Numbered from the stretch's first letter, positions 21,936-34,506 are shown. The stretch: 64,000 bases of DNA from Mytilus californianus (GCF_021869535.1 NW_026262734.1:74276339-74340338); one strand, 5' to 3'. A program made the numbers and translations. Notes: a model not told the origin generated them from the sequence alone.

Positions 21936-22530
21936 ATCACTAATGCATATAACTTTACTGGACCAAACCAATTTTCACTGGACTTTGCCCAATGTCAGGC
22001 GACCCTGGGAATTACGAATTATGGGAGCTTCGTTTGGGAGACTTCGTAACAGCATCCTGTTACAATCATTTCTTGTTCTTAAATATAATGTTTCTTTATT
22101 TCAAATACCCAAAGAGATTATAGATTTACTATTTTACAACTTAATCCGATGGCTGTCAAAAGTGCGAAAGATAAAACATGTATCTAACACTCGAACTACA
22201 AAAGAATCAATTATCGCTATTTTACTAAGTTCAGCCGGAGGACAGTAATACGATTATTAATACATAAGATTGGGCAATAATATATATTTTATGAGAACCT
22301 TTTATAATGTTCTAATACCCTTATCTTTGAATTAATTTATGTTTTGTAAACTGTTGCTTGGGCAGTCTTACCCTAGCTCTCAAGCTGTACACTTGTGTTA
22401 ATAAATTTGTATATAGTGTATACGGTCTTGCGTTTAAAGCAGCCACAGTGTCGATTATAGACCTACAGACTTTAATGTAACCCGTGCCGAAATTCAAGGA
22501 GTTATACCGAAATTCACGGGGTTATATATA

Positions 22531-24926
22531 CACCACCACTTTTCACGCCCAAGGAGTGGAGTTTTAATTATAGCGTCATTATAGTGAAGTATGTTAGCAA
22601 AAAATTAAACATTTTAGCGCGGGACTTTCTTCAACGCAGGCCTACGTTAAATGGGCCATTTACAGTGTCGTGCAATGCCGTCGATCACAATAGATGCATA
22701 TGTTATATCACACAGTATGGTATCGGAAACAGACGAAGAAAAAGCATAATTTCATCATAAACGATTAAAACTGCTATTGTTTACTTTCAGTCGAAGTCAG
22801 AGTCACACTGACATAACCATCTCGTCAGGGGAAAAACCAAATCGCAAATCGAAGTTGACATCAGTATGGAACGGTACTGTTAAGAAACAACCCACTTACT
22901 TGCTTGACCATACAGAGAGGTAGTCAATTCAATCAATCGTCTTATACAAAAAAAAAACAAGGAGAGGATCTGAGAATCGATCTATACACTGCAGTTGATT
23001 CAAATATTGATACTGCTGAGGAAGCCGTTAAAGTGTTTACACCCAAACAGACTATTACAGAACAAAGACAATTGCATATTGAAAAAGGCTCTTTTTAGAG
23101 TCACAAAATACTTTCGAAAAGAGTCTGAATATTGTTGATATAAAAACATATAATTTCGAAAGAAAGAGAGTTTTTTTTCTTCATTTTCGTCTTCTTTAAT
23201 TTTTGCTTATTATTATTTTTCTCCAGGAAATTAGAAAGACTTACGTCGAGCTGGTAAGGACGTCTACGCTACTTTGCCAATATTGTGTGTGTGTTAGTTC
23301 TTTTATTTTTCGCTTGACACTCAGAAACACATTTGAAGCACGTGCGTGTATGCGTTTCTGGAAAATTCTTTCTTTCTCCACTAAAAAAATACCAAAAAGC
23401 AAGTGTTAAAGTAGACACATCATCACGGTGCAATATCTTTACGATTTGATTTTCTGACTTTGATATGCATGACATATTTCCCATTGGACGTTAAGCAGAA
23501 AACAAGTAAATCAATCCGCTATATTTGACACAAAGCAAAACTGGCAGTGCTATCAGATTTATATGATTATATTTTTTTTAAGCCATCAGTGCACTGGGAA
23601 AATTAAGTGCTGCATGAATTAAAGGAGATGTGGGGTATACGTCAATGAGACAGCAGCCCAACGACAGAAATAACCAAAAGACATCTAGAGGGAGACGTGT
23701 AGTCTTCAACAATAGATAGGTGTCCTAACAATATGTTATATAAGTGCTATCAGATATATATATTATTTGTCTTCAGCCAGCATTGTACACGGAAAATTAA
23801 GTGTGAAATAGAAGGAGAATCAGATGTAGGCTATACTTCAATAGAACTGTAGCCCAACGGCAGAAACAAGAAAGGTAAAACATCTAGATTAAGACATACC
23901 GGGGTATAGTCTTCGACAAATAGACAGGTGACCACACAATATTCCTCGCTCTAAATTGTCTCGTCTCCACGGAAGATATATATATATATAAATTCCTCAG
24001 AAACAATCGAAGATCTACTAGTAACATTCAATTCTCCAAAACAAAAAGAAGAATGAAAACCATAGTCACGTGGGACAGATTTCTGACAATGTAACGGGGT
24101 TAAACCTAATTTTTTGTATGATCTCAACCCTCCCCCTTTTTTCAACGAGTGATATAGAAAAAGTAGCATCTAAGAATTGATCCCGTTGCCTCAAACGTAC
24201 ATACGGGTTTCACTCAGTGCCGTGGAGGGCTGAGCTCCCAGCAGTGCTAGACTGTGGTAAGTGTACAAATCTTGCAATGAAAACTTATATGTAAATATTA
24301 TTTTATGAAAAAGGTATACTATGGAAAAAAATATTCAAAGTTTTGCAAAATTTGTGTTTGTTATCATGAAAAAACCACCACAAAGACTAATTTTAAGATT
24401 GACTTGTTGTTTAAAATTTTTTGGACGATTTAATTTTAATCTGCGCAGTTCACAACTTCAAAAAAAAAAAGACGAAAAATCCCTAAAACCCTTCAAACGT
24501 ATATAATACGTATAAAACGATCCAGATTTTACCCAATACCTTCTCTGAAGAAATTTCGCAAATTGTGTACTATATAAGGTTTTCAAACCCTTTGCATCGT
24601 ATGATAACCTCTGAAAGAAGTTGCTTGTTTTGCTTCCTATTATGTATGGGACAAGATTTTTTTTGTTTTACTTTTGCTTTTGTAATGTTTTGGTTTTATT
24701 TATTTTGTTAAGAAAAAAGGGGGTGCCGTGAAACATCAGCTATAAAATGCGATAATATTTAAAAGTGTAGTAAATAGGTTACAACTTGTTGACACATACA
24801 ACGTAAATATGCATAAAAGAAGATGCAAGATATGTATACATCAATAAAACAGCAACCAAACAACACAAAACTGCACGGTATGGCATTCGCTGTTTTTACG
24901 GTTATTAGTTTTTCGGTTCAAATATA
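22531..24926 (+). repeat. Array unit 2 (2.40 kb)
   Basis: Starts CACCACCACTTTTCACG directly after the retroelement. It resembles units 3-5 closely, with a few private differences. Stem-loop at 23087-23102, TATA-like box at 24571, donor-like GTAAGTG at about 24257. The 17-nt ATAGATTTTTAAGGGTA block of unit 1 is missing. Confidence 0.9.
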
Positions 24927-25480
24927 CACCACCACTTTTCACGCGCAAGGAGTGGAGTTTTAATTATAGCGTCATTATAGTGAAGTATGTTAGCAAAAAA
25001 ATTAAACATTTTTTCGCGGGACTTTCTTCAACGCAGGCCTACGTTAAATGGGCCATTTACAGTGTAGTCCAATGCCGTCGATCACAATAGATGCATATGT
25101 TATATCACACAGTATGGTATCGGCAACAGACGAAGAATAAGCATAATTTCATCATAAACGATTAAAACTGCTATTGTTTACTTTCAGTCGAAGTCAGAGT
25201 CACACTGACATAACCATCTCGTCAGGGGAAAAACCAAATCGCAAATCGAAGTTGACATCAGTATGGAACGGGACTGTTGAGAAACAACCCACTTACTTGC
25301 TTGACCATACAGAGAGGTAGTCAATTCAATCAATCGTCTTATACAAAAAAAAACAAGGAGAGGATCTGAGAATCGATCTACACTGCAGTTAATTCAAATA
25401 TTGATACTGCTGAGGAAGCCGTTAAAGTGTTTACACCCAAACAGACCATTACAGAACAAAGACAATTGCATATTGAAAAC

Positions 25481-25496
25481 GGCTCTTTTTAGAGTC
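25481..25496 (+). promoter_or_regulatory. Histone-type 3' stem-loop candidate, one per array unit
   Basis: GGCTCT-TTTT-AGAGTC forms a 6-bp stem (one G-T pair) with a 4-nt T-rich loop, preceded by GAAAAC and followed by ACAAAATA. This is the layout of the replication-dependent histone mRNA 3' stem-loop, and a purine-rich GAAAAGAG lies 20-25 nt downstream. Copies: 11463, 23087, 25481, 27871, 30259 and (weakened) 32647. A TAG stop codon of the short frame sits inside the loop region. No histone protein is encoded in the unit, so this may be a decayed histone 3' end or coincidence. Confidence 0.45.
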
Positions 25497-25620
25497 ACAA
25501 AATACTTTCGAAAAGAGTCTGAATATTGTTGATATAAAAACATATAATTTCGAAAGAAAGAGAGTTTTTTTTCTTCATTTTCGTCTTCTTTAATTTTTGC
25601 TTATTTTTATTTCCCCCCAG

Positions 25621-25647
25621 GAAATTAGAAAGACTTACGTCGAGCTG
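25621..25647 (+). other. 27-nt exon-like block with splice-type borders
   Basis: In every unit a pyrimidine-rich run ending in CAG is followed by GAAATTAGAAAGACTTACG.. and then GGTAAGG, i.e. acceptor, 27 nt (nine codons without stop) and donor. Together with CTTTCAG upstream and CTGTG-GTAAGTG downstream, the unit resembles a set of exons. Whether it is transcribed cannot be told from sequence. Confidence 0.35.
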
Positions 25648-26960
25648 GTAAGGACGTCTACGCTACTTTGTCAATATTGTGTGTGTGTTAGTTCTTTTAT
25701 TTTTCGCTTGACACTCAGAAACACATTTGAAGCACGTGCGTGTGTGCGTTTCTGGAAAATTCTTTCTTTCTCCACTAAAAAAATACCAAAAAGCAAGTGT
25801 TAAAGTAGACACATCATCACGGTGCAATATCTTTACGATTTGATTTTCTGACTTTGATATGCATGACATATTTCCCATTGGACGTTAAGCAGAAAACAAG
25901 TAAATCAATCCGCTATATTTGACACAAAGCAAAACTGGCAGTGCTATCAGATTTATATGATTATATTTTTTTAGCCATCAGTGCACTGGGAAAATTAAGT
26001 GCTGCATGAATTAAAGGAGATGTGGGGTATACGTCAACGAGACAGCAGCCCAACGACAGAAATAACCAAAAGACATCTAGAGGGAGACGTGTAGTCTTCA
26101 ACAATAGATAGGTGTCCTAACAATATGTTATATAAGTGCTATCAGATATATATATTATTTGTCTTCAGCCAGCAGTGTACACGGAAAATTAAGTGTGAAA
26201 TAGAAGGAGAATCAGATGTAGGCTATACTTCAATAGAACTGCAGCCCAACGGCAGAAACAAGAAAGGTAAAACATCTAGATTAAGACATACCGGGGTATA
26301 GTCTTCGACAAATAGACAGGTGACCACACAATATTCCTCGCTCTAAATTGTCTCGACTCCACGGAAGATATATATATATAAATTCCTCAGAAACAATCGA
26401 AGATCTACTAGTAACATTCAATTCTCCAAAACAAAAAGAAGAATGAAAACCATAGTCACGTGGGACAGATTTCTGACAATGTAACGGGGTTAAACCTAAT
26501 TTTTTGTATGATCTCAACCCTCCCCCTTTTTTCAACGAGTGATATAGAAAAAGTAGCATCTAAGAATTGAACCCGTTGCCTCAAACGTACATACGGGTTT
26601 CACTCAGTGCCGTGGAGGGCTGAGCTCCCAGCAGTGCTAGACTGTGGTAAGTGTACAAATCTTGCAATGAAAACTTATATGTAAATATTATTTTATGAAA
26701 AAGGTATACTATGGAAAAAAATATTCAAAGTTTTGCAAAATTTGTGTTTGTTATCATGAAAAAACCACCACAAAGACTAATTTTAAGATTGACTTGTTGT
26801 TTAAAATTTTTTGGACGATTTAATTTTAATCTGCGCAGTTCACAACTTCAAAAAAAAAAAGACGAAAAATCCCTAAAACCCTTCAAACGTATATAATACG
26901 TATAAAACGATCCAGATTTTACCCAATACCTTCTCTGAGGAAATTTCGCAAATTGTGTAC

Positions 26961-26970
26961 TATATAAGGT
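26961..26970 (+). promoter_or_regulatory. TATA-box-like element in array units
   Basis: TATATAAGGT is preceded about 30-35 bp upstream by CCCAAT and followed by CTTTGCATCG. The same arrangement occurs in each unit (for example 24571, 29351, and 12941 in unit 1). Promoter function is inferred from spacing only. Confidence 0.35.
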
Positions 26971-27316
26971 TTTCAAACCCTTTGCATCGTATGATAACCT
27001 CTGAAAGAAGTTGCTTGTTTTGCTTCCTATTATGTATGGGACAAGATTTTTTTTGTTTTACTTTTGCTTTTGTAATGTTTTGGTTTTATTTATTTTGTTA
27101 AGAAAAAAGGGGGTGCCGTGAAACATCAGCTATAAAATGCGATAATATTTAAAAGTGTAGTAAATAGGTTACAACTTGTTGACACATACAACGTAAATAT
27201 GCATAAAAGAAGATGCATGATATGTATACATCAATAAAACAGCAACCAAACAACACAAAACTGCACGATATGGCATTCGCTGTTTTTACGGTTATTAGTT
27301 TTTCGGTTCAAATATA

Positions 27317-29705
27317 CACCACCACTTTTCACGCGCAAGGAGTGGAGTTTTAATTATAGCGTCATTATAGTGAAGTATGTTAGCAAAAAAATTAAACATT
27401 TTTTCGCGGGACTTTCTTCAACGCAGGCCTACGTTAAATGGGCCATTTACAGTGTAGTCCAATGCCGTCGATCACAATAGATGCATATGTTATATCACAC
27501 AGTATGGTATCGGCAACAGACGAAGAATAAGCATAATTTCATCATAAACGATTAAAACTGCTATTGTTTACTTTCAGTCGAAGTCAGAGTCACACTGACA
27601 TAACCATCTCGTCAGGGGAAAAACCAAATCGCAAATCGAAGTTGACATCAGTATGGAACGGGACTCTTGAGAAACAACCCACTTACTTGCTTGACCATAC
27701 AGAGAGGTAGTCAATTCAATCAATCGTCTTATACAAAAAAAAACAAGGAGAGGATCTGAGAATCGATCTACACTGCAGTTAATTCAAATATTGATACTGC
27801 TGAGGAAGCCGTTAAAGTGTTTACACCCAAACAGACCATTACAGAACAAAGACAATTGCATATTGAAAACGGCTCTTTTTAGAGTCACAAAATACTTTCG
27901 AAAAGAGTCTGAATATTGTTGATATAAAAACATATAATTTCGAAAGAAAGAGAGTTTTTTTTCTTCATTTTCGTCTTCTTTAATTTTTGCTTATTTTTAT
28001 TTTTCTCCAGGAAATTAGAAAGACTTACGTCGAGCTGGTAAGGACGTCTACGCTACTTTGCCAACATTATGTGTGTGTTAGTTCTTTTATTTTTCGCTTG
28101 ACACTCAGAAACACATTTAAAGCACGTGCGTGTGTGCGTTTCTGGAAAATTCTTTCTTTCTCCACTAAAAAAATACCAAAAAGCAAGTGTTAAAGTAGAC
28201 ACATCATCACGGTGCAATATCTTTACGATTTGATTTTCTGACTTTGATATGCATGACATATTTCCCATTGGACGTTAAGCAGAAAACAAGTAAATCAATC
28301 CGCTATATTTGACACAAAGCAAAACTGGCAGTGCTATCAGATTTATATGATTATATTTTTTTAGCCATCAGTGCACTGGGAAAATTAAGTGCTGCATGAA
28401 TTAAAGGAGATGTGGGGTATACGTCAATGAGACAGCAGCCCAACGACAGAAATAACCAAAAGACATCTAGAGGGAGACGTGTAGTCTTCAACAATAGATA
28501 GGTGTCCTAACAATATGTTATATAAGTGCTATCAGATATATATATTATTTGTCTTCAGCCAGCAGTGTACACGGAAAATTAAGTGTGAAATAGAAGGAGA
28601 ATCAGATGTAGGCTATACTTCAATAGAACTGCAGCCCAACGGCAGAAACAAGAAAGGTAAAACATCTAGATTAAGACATACCGGGGTATAGTCTTCGACA
28701 AATAGACAGGTGACCACACAATATTCCTCGCTCTAAATTGTCTCGACTCCACGGAAGATATATATATATAAATTCCTCAGAAACAATCGAAGATCTACTA
28801 GTAACATTCAATTCTCCAAAACAAAAAGAAGAATGAAAACCATAGTCACGTGGGACAGATTTCTGACAATGTAACGGGGTTAAACCTAATTTTTTGTATG
28901 ATCTCAACCCTCCCCCTTTTTTCAACGAGTGATATAGAAAAAGTAGCATCTAAGAATTGATCCCGTTGCCTCAAACGTACATACGGGTTTCACTCAGTGC
29001 CGTGGAGGGCTGAGCTCCCAGCAGTGCTAGACTGTGGTAAGTGTACAAATCTTGCAATGAAAACTTATATGTAAATATTATTTTATGAAAAAGGTATACT
29101 ATGGAAAAAAATATTCAAAGTTTTGCAAAATTTGTGTTTGTTATCATGAAAAAACCACCACAAAGACTAATTTTAAGATTGACTTGTTGTTTAAAATTTT
29201 TTGGACGATTTAATTTTAATCTGCGCAGTTCACAACTTCAAAAAAAAAAGACGAAAAATCCCTAAAACCCTTCAAACGTATATAATACGTATAAAACGAT
29301 CCAGATTTTACCCAATACCTTCTCTGAGGAAATTTCGCAAATTGTGTACTATATAAGGTTTTCAAACCCTTTGCATCGTATGATAACCTCTGAAAGAAGT
29401 TGCTTGTTTTGCTTCCTATTATGTATGGGACAAGATTTTTTTTGTTTTACTTTTGCTTTTGTAATGTTTTGGTTTTATTTATTTTGTTAAGAAAAAAGGG
29501 GGTGCCGTGAAACATCAGCTATAAAATGCGATAATATTTAAAAGTGTAGTAAATAGGTTACAACTTGTTGACACATACAACGTTAATATGCATAAAAGAA
29601 GATGCAAGATATGTATACATCAATAAAACAGCAACCAAACAACACAAAACTGCACGGTATGGCATTCGCTGTTTTTACGGTTATTAGTTTTTCGGTTCAA
29701 ATATA
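27317..29705 (+). repeat. Array unit 4 (2389 bp)
   Basis: Same content and order as unit 3. Differences seen by eye are isolated substitutions and poly(A) length changes. Stem-loop at 27871-27886. Confidence 0.92.
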
Positions 29706-32092
29706 CACCAACACTTTTCACGCGCAAGGAGTGGAGTTTTAATTATAGCGTCATTATAGTGATGTATGTTAGCAAAAAAATTAAACATTTTTTCGCGGGA
29801 CTTTCTTCAACGCAGGCCTACGTTAAATGGGCCATTTACAGTGTAGTGCAATGCCGTCGATCACAATAGATGCATATGTTATATCACACAGTATGGTATC
29901 GGCAACAGACGAAGAATAAGCATAATTTCATCATAAACGATTAAAACTGCTATTGTTTACTTTCAGTCGAAGTCAGAGTCACACTGACATAACCATCTCG
30001 TCAGGGGAAAAACCAAATCGCAAATCGAAGTTGACATCAGTATGGAACGGGACTGTTGAGAAACAACCCACTTACTTGCTTGACCATACAGAGAGGTAGT
30101 CAATTCAATCAATCGTCTTATACAAAAAAAACAAGGAGAGGATCTGAGAATCGATCTACACTGCAGTTAATTCAAATATTGATACTGCTGAGGAAGCCGT
30201 TAAAGTGTTTACACCCAAACAGACCATTACAGAACAAAGACAATTGCATATTGAAAACGGCTCTTTTTAGAGTCACAAAATACTTTCGAAAAGAGTCTGA
30301 ATATTGTTGATATAAAAACATATAATTTCGAAAGAAAGAGAGTTTTTTTTCTTCATTTTCGTCTTCTTTAATTTTTGCTTATTTTTATTTTTCTCCAGGA
30401 AATTAGAAAGACTTACGTCGAGCTGGTAAGGACGTCTACGCTACTTTGCCAACATTATGTGTGTGTTAGTTCTTTTATTTTTCGCTTGACACTCAGAAAC
30501 ACATTTAAAGCACGTGCGTGTGTGCGTTTCTGGAAAATTCTTTCTTTCTCCACTAAAAAAATACCAAAAAGCAAGTGTTAAAGTAGACACATCATCACGG
30601 TGCAATATCTTTACGATTTGATTTTCTGACTTTGATATGCATGACATATTTCCCATTGGACGTTAAGCAGAAAACAAGTAAATCAATCCGCTATATTTGA
30701 CACAAAGCAAAACTGGCAGTGCTATCAGATTTATATGATTATATTTTTTTAGCCATCAGTGCACTGGGAAAATTAAGTGCTGCATGAATTAAAGGAGATG
30801 TGGGGTATACGTCAACGAGACAGCAGCCCAACGACAGAAATAACCAAAAGACATCTAGAGGGAGACGTGTAGTCTTCAACAATAGATAGGTGTCCTAACA
30901 ATATGTTATATAAGTGCTATCAGATATATATATTATTTGTCTTCAGCCAGCAGTGTACACGGAAAATTAAGTGTGAAATAGAAGGAGAATCAGATGTAGG
31001 CTATACTTCAATAGAACTGCAGCCCAACGGCAGAAACAAGAAAGGTAAAACATCTAGATTAAGACATACCGGGGTATAGTCTTCGACAAATAGACAGGTG
31101 ACCACACAATATTCCTCGCTCTAAATTGTCTCGACTCCACGGAAGATATATATATATAAATTCCTCAGAAACAATCGAAGATCTACTAGTAACATTCAAT
31201 TCTCCAAAACAAAAAGAAGAATGAAAACCATAGTCACGTGGGACAGATTTCTGACAATGTAACGGGGTTAAACCTAATTTTTTGTATGATCTCAACCCTC
31301 CCCCTTTTTTCAACGAGTGATATAGAAAAAGTAGCATCTAAGAATTGATCCCGTTGCCTCAAACGTACATACGGGTTTCACTCAGTGCCGTGGAGGGCTG
31401 AGCTCCCAGCAGTGCTAGACTGTGGTAAGTGTACAAATCTTGCAATGAAAACTTATATGTAAATATTATTTTATGAAAAAGGTATACTATGGAAAAAAAT
31501 ATTCAAAGTTTTGCAAAATTTGTGTTTGTTATCATGAAAAAACCACCACAAAGACTAATTTTAAGATTGACTTGTTGTTTAAAATTTTTTGGACGATTTA
31601 ATTTTAATCTGCGCAGTTCACAACTTCAAAAAAAAAAGACGAAAAATCCCTAAAACCCTTCAAACGTATATAATACGTATAAAACGATCCAGATTTTACC
31701 CAATACCTTCTCTGAAGAAATTTCGCAAATTGTGTACTATATAAGGTTTTCAAACCCTTTGCATCGTATGATAACCTCTGAAAGAAGTTGCTTGTTTTGC
31801 TTCCTATTATGTACGGGACAAGATTTTTTTTGTTTTACTTTTGCTTTTGTAATGTTTTGGTTTTATTTATTTTGTTAAGAAAAAAGGGGGTGCCGTGAAA
31901 CATCAGCTATAAAATGCGATAATATTTAAAAGTGTAGTAATAGGTTACAACTTGTTGACACATACAACGTAAATATGCATAAAAGAAGATGCAAGATATG
32001 TATACATCAATAAAACAGCAACCAAACAACACAAAACTGCACGGTATGGCATTCGCTGTTTTTACGGTTATTAGTTTTTCGGTTCAAATATA
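29706..32092 (+). repeat. Array unit 5 (2387 bp)
   Basis: Same content as units 3-4. Stem-loop at 30259-30274. A homopolymer length change near 30123-30131 shifts the small frame that is open in units 1 and 6. Confidence 0.92.
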
Positions 32093-32882
32093 CACCACCA
32101 CTTTTCACGCGCAAGGAGTGGAGTTTTAATTATAGCGTCATTATAGTGAAGTATGTTAGCAAAAAAATTAAACATTTTTTCGCGGGACTTTCTTCAACGC
32201 AGGCCTACGTTAAATGGGCCATTTACAGTGTCGTGCAATGCCGTCGATCACAATAGATGCATATGTTATATCACACAGTATGGTTTCGGCAACAGACGAA
32301 GAATAAGCATAATTTCATCATAAACGATTAAAACTGCTATTGTTTACTTTCAGTCGAAGTCAGAGTCACACTGACATAACCATCTCGTCAGGGGAAAAAC
32401 CAAATCGCAAATCGAAGTTGACATCAGTATGGAACGGGACTGTTGAGAAACAACCCACTTACTTGCTTGACCATACAGAGAGGTAGTCAATTCAATCAAT
32501 CGTATTATACAAAAAAAACAAGGAGAGGATCTGAGAAATCGATCTACACTGCAGTTGATTCAAATGTTGATACTGCTGAGGAAGCCGTTAAAGTGTTTAC
32601 ACCCAAACAGACTATTACAGAACAAAGACAATTGCATATTGAAAACAGCTCTTTTTAGAGTCACAAAATACTTTCGAAAAGAGTCTGAATATTGTTGACA
32701 TAAAATATATATAATTTCGAAAGAAAGAGAGGTTTTTTTTCGTCATTTTCGTCTTCTTTAATTTTTGCTTATTTTTATTTTTCTCCAGGAAATTAGCAAG
32801 ACTTACGTCGAACTGGTAAGGACGTCTACGCTACTTTGCCAACATTGTGTGTGTGTTAGTTCTTTTATTTTTCGCTTGACAC
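32093..32882 (+). repeat. Array unit 6, truncated right end of array
   Basis: Follows the unit for about 790 bp and then stops abruptly within ATTTTTCGCTTGACAC at about 32882, where unrelated sequence (TATAAACGATTCGG) begins. It keeps the 71-codon frame (32443-32658). Its stem-loop start is AGCTCT rather than GGCTCT (32647-32662), which costs the outer part of the stem. Confidence 0.88.
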
Positions 32883-33689
32883 TATAAACGATTCGGAAAA
32901 CTTCAACAATAGAAGGCCCGAGAACACAGTTATTTCACAGTGCATTTCTTTTAGACAATAAATGCAAATTAAAAAAAATCGTATCTGCGCTTTCTCAATA
33001 ACATTTTACAGTGTAGTGTACTACTTACTGGAAAAATTATATCAAAATTAGAGAAAAATGCATCATCGTTAACTCAAAATAAGGACAATGTTATGTTAAG
33101 GGGTCTTGAGTTCAGTTTGACATACTGATTTTGACCTTTTTTAACTAGACCAAATCACTACTTTATATAAAATTTAATGACACAATTTTTACAGTATAAT
33201 TTCACCCCTACTTGTTATTTGAGGCATCAAACATGAAGAAATAAATTTGGAAGGTGAATGAAAAAAATTTACAAGTAATACACTATCCACACTAGGGACA
33301 ACGAAAACCATAGGTGTGTCCCCGGACCTAACACGAAAGTTTATTAGCAGTAACAGTTTACAGACCAACAATCCCCGATTGAAAATTTTTTGTCCATTAT
33401 ACATTATGGATTCGAAGTTAATGTAAAATAAAGTGCATACAGGAATTAATCTAGTATATATAAATGTATTGGTTCAAAAATTTCCTTCATTCATCTTTCT
33501 CTAATATTTTAAAGGGCTTATATAAATCAAATATGAAATACTATTCATTCATCAGTTATTACAATTCAATCTGTTTTTTGGTCAGATTATACATCTAAAG
33601 TGTCCGTTGGTAATTCTAGGTTACTACAACTGCTTAGCAACAAACCCACTGTCCTAGGTTAAGGGAGGGTTGAAATCAGCCCGTTTGGT
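32883..33689. other. AT-rich intergenic DNA, no gene seen
   Basis: Directly abuts the truncated array end. No recognisable protein or repeat. Confidence 0.55.
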
Positions 33690-33870
33690 TTTTTTTTACA
33701 TTTAAATTGTTTTATATTTTGTCCTGTCGGGGCCTTTACTAGCTGACTATACGGTATTGGTTTTTGTTCATTGTTAAAAGCCGTACGGAGACCTATAACT
33801 GCTTATATCTTCGACATTTGATCTATGGTGTAAAGTTGTCTTATTGGCAATCATACCACATTTCCAATTG
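33690..33870 (+). repeat. Common mussel interspersed repeat, copy C
   Basis: Contains CGTTTGG, GTCGGGGCCTTTACTAGC, TGACTATACGGTATTGG, GCCGTACGGAGACCTATAAC, AAGTTGTCTTATTGGCAATC and ATACCACATTT in the family order. Confidence 0.75.
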
Positions 33871-34211
33871 TATCTTGGCGTAAAAATTCCGCCTTCGCTG
33901 CAAACGCCAAATATTGGAATCAACTTCGAAATATTCGAAGTTATTACTCCCCATTTACATTTGGTATCTATGTGCATTAGTTGCCATTCATCCTTTTGTT
34001 TAGTTAAATGTGAGGCTCAGGTGATTCAGCTAAGCTATAGTGCCGCCAGAGTTAAAATGAAGTTAAAATGAAGTGGTCAACAATGAGCCTTGGTGGCCGA
34101 GTGGTCTAAACACGAAAATTACTCGTATAAAAATACCTTACACAAATATTTATTCAACTATTTTCAGCATGCAGATGACACAACCTATTCCTTAGCAAAT
34201 AAGAAGTCATT

Positions 34212-34506
34212 TTTATGCCCCATTTATGGGCATTATGTTTTTCGGTCTGTGCGTCCGTTCGTTCGTTCGTCCGTTCATCCGTTTGTCCGTTCGTCCGTTC
34301 GTCCGTCTGTCCCGCTTCCGGTTAAAGTTTTTCAGGTTAAAGTTTTTGGTCAAGGTAGTTTTTGATGAAGTCCAATCAACTTGAAACTTAGTAAACATAT
34401 TCCCTATGATATGATCTTTCTAATTTTAATGCCAAATTAGAGTTTTGACCCCAATTTTACAGTCCACTGAACATAGAAAATGATAGTGCAAGTGGGGCAT
34501 CCGTGT
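34212..34506 (+). mobile_element. Hairpin-tipped element with CGTCCGTT repeats
   Basis: Begins TGCCCCATTTATGGGCATTA, a small hairpin, followed within about 30 bp by a (CGTTCGTC)-type microsatellite (34250-34310). The end carries TGGGGCATCCG, the inverse of the start TGCCCCA. Non-coding. The text between (GTCAAGGTAGTTTTTGATG, GAAGTCCAATCAACTTGAA) is a repeated mollusc motif from memory. Confidence 0.65.

Larger units (their letters stand above)
19897..22044. mobile_element. Hairpin-ended TIR element carrying a satellite
   Basis: The left end AAGTCTCCCAAACGAAG and the right end CTTCGTTTGGGAGACTT are inverted copies. The left end is also a local hairpin (CCCAAAC-GAA-GTTTGGG) followed by TTATTGTTTTTGCTC and a TTC microsatellite. 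The interior is filled by a 134-bp satellite and no gene. A short hairpin GTAACAG-CATC-CTGTTAC lies just outside the right end (22046-22063). CATTTCTTGTT occurs on both sides (19868 and 22066) and might be a diverged duplication of the insertion site. Confidence 0.75.
13320..22526. mobile_element. Composite head-to-head LTR retroelement insertion
   Basis: This insertion splits the tandem array exactly between GGTTCAAATATA (left) and CACCACCAC (right), sites that are contiguous in every uninterrupted unit, so it behaves as one insertion with an ATATA-type flank. Its two outer ends are both 3'-LTR ends: the left LTR reads on the minus strand, the right one on the plus strand. The internal halves point outward from a junction near 14480. 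The left and right LTRs differ in sequence, so two related but distinct elements contributed. Confidence 0.75.
19721..22526 (+). repeat. Right LTR, split by a nested element
   Basis: The LTR begins TATAACCGG at 19721 and ends GGGGTTATA at 22526, flanked by TATA then the array sequence CACCACCAC. It contains an AATAAA-type signal near 22398-22403 (GTTAATAAATTTG). With the nested element at 19897-22044 removed, the LTR is about 660 bp. It matches the left LTR only at the ends and tract, so the two are not copies of one LTR. Confidence 0.7.
24927..27316 (+). repeat. Array unit 3 (2390 bp)
   Basis: Near-identical to units 4 and 5 by eye. It contains acceptor-like CTTTCAG at 25181-25187, the histone-like stem-loop at 25481-25496, a 27-nt exon-like block at 25621-25647, an internal 200-bp duplication, donor-like GTAAGTG at 26647 and promoter-like TATATAAGG at 26961. 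Confidence 0.92.

Noticed and set aside
13320..22526. An endogenous retrovirus with envelope
   Set aside because: No envelope-like frame between the chromodomain and the polypurine tract; the order and chromodomain fit a Ty3/gypsy chromovirus-type retrotransposon.
22904..23098. Calling the array a histone gene cluster
   Set aside because: No H1, H2A, H2B, H3 or H4 protein sequence could be read in any frame; only the stem-loop is histone-like.
26281..26559. 92-codon minus-strand frame conserved in the array units
   Set aside because: Conserved only because the DNA units are near-identical. It crosses a (TA)n run and is shortened in unit 2 and absent in unit 1.
34083..34125. tRNA gene (TGGCCGAGTGGTCTAA looks like a Leu/Ser tRNA A box)
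   Set aside because: No B box, anticodon arm or acceptor pairing follows; at most the head of a SINE remnant.
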